Assembly (NCBI GenBank): GCA_023053575.1
Contig: JAKZAP010000020.1
Span: forward strand, 19,959,998-20,023,997
Reading direction: 5' to 3'
DNA: 64,000 bases
Source of the DNA: Branchinecta lynchi
Taxonomy: Eukaryota > Arthropoda > Branchiopoda > Anostraca > Branchinectidae
Of this stretch, positions 62,301 to 64,000 are shown piece after piece (the stretch's first letter is position 1; each line of letters opens with the position of its first letter). The notes beneath the pieces were generated by a model. The model did not search any database. It was not told where the DNA came from and saw only the letters and a list, made by a program, of their open reading frames with translations. Both the position numbers and the translations under genes were made by a program.

Positions 62301-63550
62301 TTCCAGGCGACTGACCACAGAGATTCAGCTTCTTCTGAGTGTGATGACTGATGATCTGCGGACAAATTTCGTAGAGGTTCGTTTGATTCACTACCGGCGA
62401 CGATATTTCCCTGTAACAAAAGTACTGGATTCAGTTTATAGAATATGTAAGTCAGGAACGCTTTATATTTGTAATTGTCCGATATTACGATATCATATTT
62501 ATAATATTTGTCGGAAGGAAAATGTACGGTGTATTCAAGTCTTGTACCAGGAGTAACTACGGGTTTGTCCAGGGGAGGGGGGTGGGTCTGAAATCTACTG
62601 AAATCTAGCCTCAACTCAAGCTACTTTCATGAAAAGGACCCTTCCCACCCTGACCATAGGGCACAAACTGCCGTTACAGGTTTTGCCCCCCCCCCCCATC
62701 CAATATCCCTGGTGGATGGTTTGTAGTTTTATTACTTGAGTACGAGTGAAACATCATTTGATAGCTCACCCTCATAGCTCACTCACGACCTCCGCACAAA
62801 TTAGAGAACAATTTTTTGGAATTTTAAGGAGGGGGGCAAATACGCAGAAATTATGGAATAATTTTCTAGAGCTTTAGGGGCGGGCGAGTTTTAGGACCCC
62901 CGCACCCCTGGTGGGTGTTGCTTAATTTTATTAGTTGGGGACGAGTAATATATCATATTTGATGATGCAAAACGGATAAGTCAGCTACATTTTATTAGAG
63001 CTCATTTGATAGCTCAAAAATTAAGGAATAATTTTCTTGAATTTTTAGGAAATAATTTTAGCACGTCACCAGGTCTTGGTGTCGGGATTGAGGTCGTCTA
63101 AAACTCAAGAAATTATGGTGACCAACAACAGAGTGTGGGTTTGCAAGAAGCAAAGCTGAAGACTGGATTGAGATCAAAACTTTACCGGTGCTTACGTTCA
63201 AGAGACTGCGTCACACCCTAAAACCCTTAAAGGACCCGTCGTACCTATAGTACCAACGCAACCTACTTCCGAATTGCAGTCATTAATTCTTAAACCTGAA
63301 AACCTAAATTTCATAAATAAATAAATTTCATTTTTAAATTCTAAACCCGGTAACGAAACCAGACTGATCTTTGCACTTGCCACGATTTTCCAAGCGCACT
63401 ATGCTCCCAGTTCGCGTGTCACCCTACTCATGCATAAAACCGTAATCTCAATCTTGCCGACTTTTTCCTAGTAGTCAATGGGTCTGGGAAAAGGCTTAAA
63501 ACAGCTAAAGTCGTGGGTAATTTTCTAAAAGCAGAGCTTAGCTTGACATT
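62301..63550. other. No gene recognised; repeat debris
   Basis: Holds a small family D piece (GCAAAACGGATAAGTCAGC at about 62971), two related blocks with AATAATTTTCT(A/T)GA (62850, 63028), and at 63225-63265 the inverted TAGTACCAACGCAACC / GGACCCGTCGTACC motif shared with 16120 and 55765. Confidence 0.35.
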
Positions 63551-64000
63551 AGTTGCGTTTTTGATCGCCTGTGTAAGTTCCCCTTTGAGTTCGCCGTTGC
63601 AGCTTAATTTCCGTTTTTACACTCAGTTCGCCTGACGCCTTCGCTGTTTCAAGACGTAGGTGAATACAAACGGAAAATAAGCATCCAGGCACCTCATTCA
63701 TAAAATCGCCTAAATAAGTCAGTAAAGGGTAGTTGGATTTGACAGTGAAAAGGCCATTCCTGTAGTAAAAACATGCAAGTTGTAATCATCCATTTGCAAA
63801 CACACTGTCCAGGACTTTCAATTTTTGGGGGTTAATTTATTCATGACAGGCGAACTCGGACCGAGAACTGCGTCTGCGACACAGTTCGCCGTTTCACTCG
63901 CAGGTATTGTAGAACCGAGAACTGACACGGTCTCCGTGTCAGCAAAAACGACAATTAAGCAAACTGCGAACTCGGAAGGTGATCGAAAACGAGAAATAAG
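63551..64000. mobile_element. Harbinger-like element running off the window
   Basis: ATT then AGTTGCGTTTTTGATCGCC opens at 63551. GCTTAATTTCCGTTTTT and the inverted AAAAACGACAATTAAGC lie near the two sides. The far terminus would be expected just past base 64000. Confidence 0.6.

Noticed and set aside
62015..62614. 199-codon open frame on -
   Set aside because: The long frame is not continuous with any recognised domain. Its downstream part overlaps LINE 3' sequence, and no splice or start support exists, so it was not called a gene.
1..64000. CRISPR arrays, operons, prokaryotic promoters or phage
   Set aside because: No array of identical short repeats with unique spacers, no dense gene packing and clear eukaryotic splicing; such features are not expected here.

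Overview
The window is a piece of an intron-rich, repeat-laden nuclear genome. It shows spliced genes with GT/AG introns, AATAAA signals, several non-LTR retrotransposons (LINEs) and a dense cover of nested MITE-like elements. The gene content (a Wnt16-like gene, COX16, a Rabex-5 homologue) fits an invertebrate metazoan. I could not place it in a phylum from sequence alone.

Host genes, left to right: a small two-coding-exon gene of unknown function on + (848-3631); an intact Rabex-5/RABGEF1-like GEF with an uninterrupted coding region on - (16450-18084); COX16 in three coding exons on - (29482-32871), followed 41 bp later on the same strand by an OB-fold (TEN1/RPA3-like) first exon (29148-29441); and the last five coding exons of a Wnt16-like gene on - spread over 19.4 kb (38166-57576). 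The Wnt exons were assembled by eye from splice sites, and every junction keeps phase. Its signal-peptide exon was not found. A possible isolated exon lies at 59632-59749 on +.

Nearly everything else is mobile DNA. An apparently full-length LINE (about 45893-50899) sits antisense in a Wnt intron with both ORFs open. ORF1 begins with a PWWP-like chromatin-reader domain before its coiled coil and RRM-type region. This is the most unusual item in the window. Other LINE 3' ends carry different microsatellite tails. The most abundant repeat (family A) is bounded by GGGATCCC motifs and built from a 137-bp hairpin-bearing tandem unit. Further families are Harbinger-like MITEs with 3-bp target duplications, TA-flanked CACTGTAAAAA elements, G-run/C-run MITEs, and snap-back elements with 10-12 bp target duplications. 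Several insertions can be dated relative to one another because they nest, or because an empty copy of the target lies in the same window.

Repeats press close to the genes: MITE or family A ends lie 10, 26, 25 and 45 bp from Wnt splice junctions and 22 bp from the acceptor of the small + strand gene.
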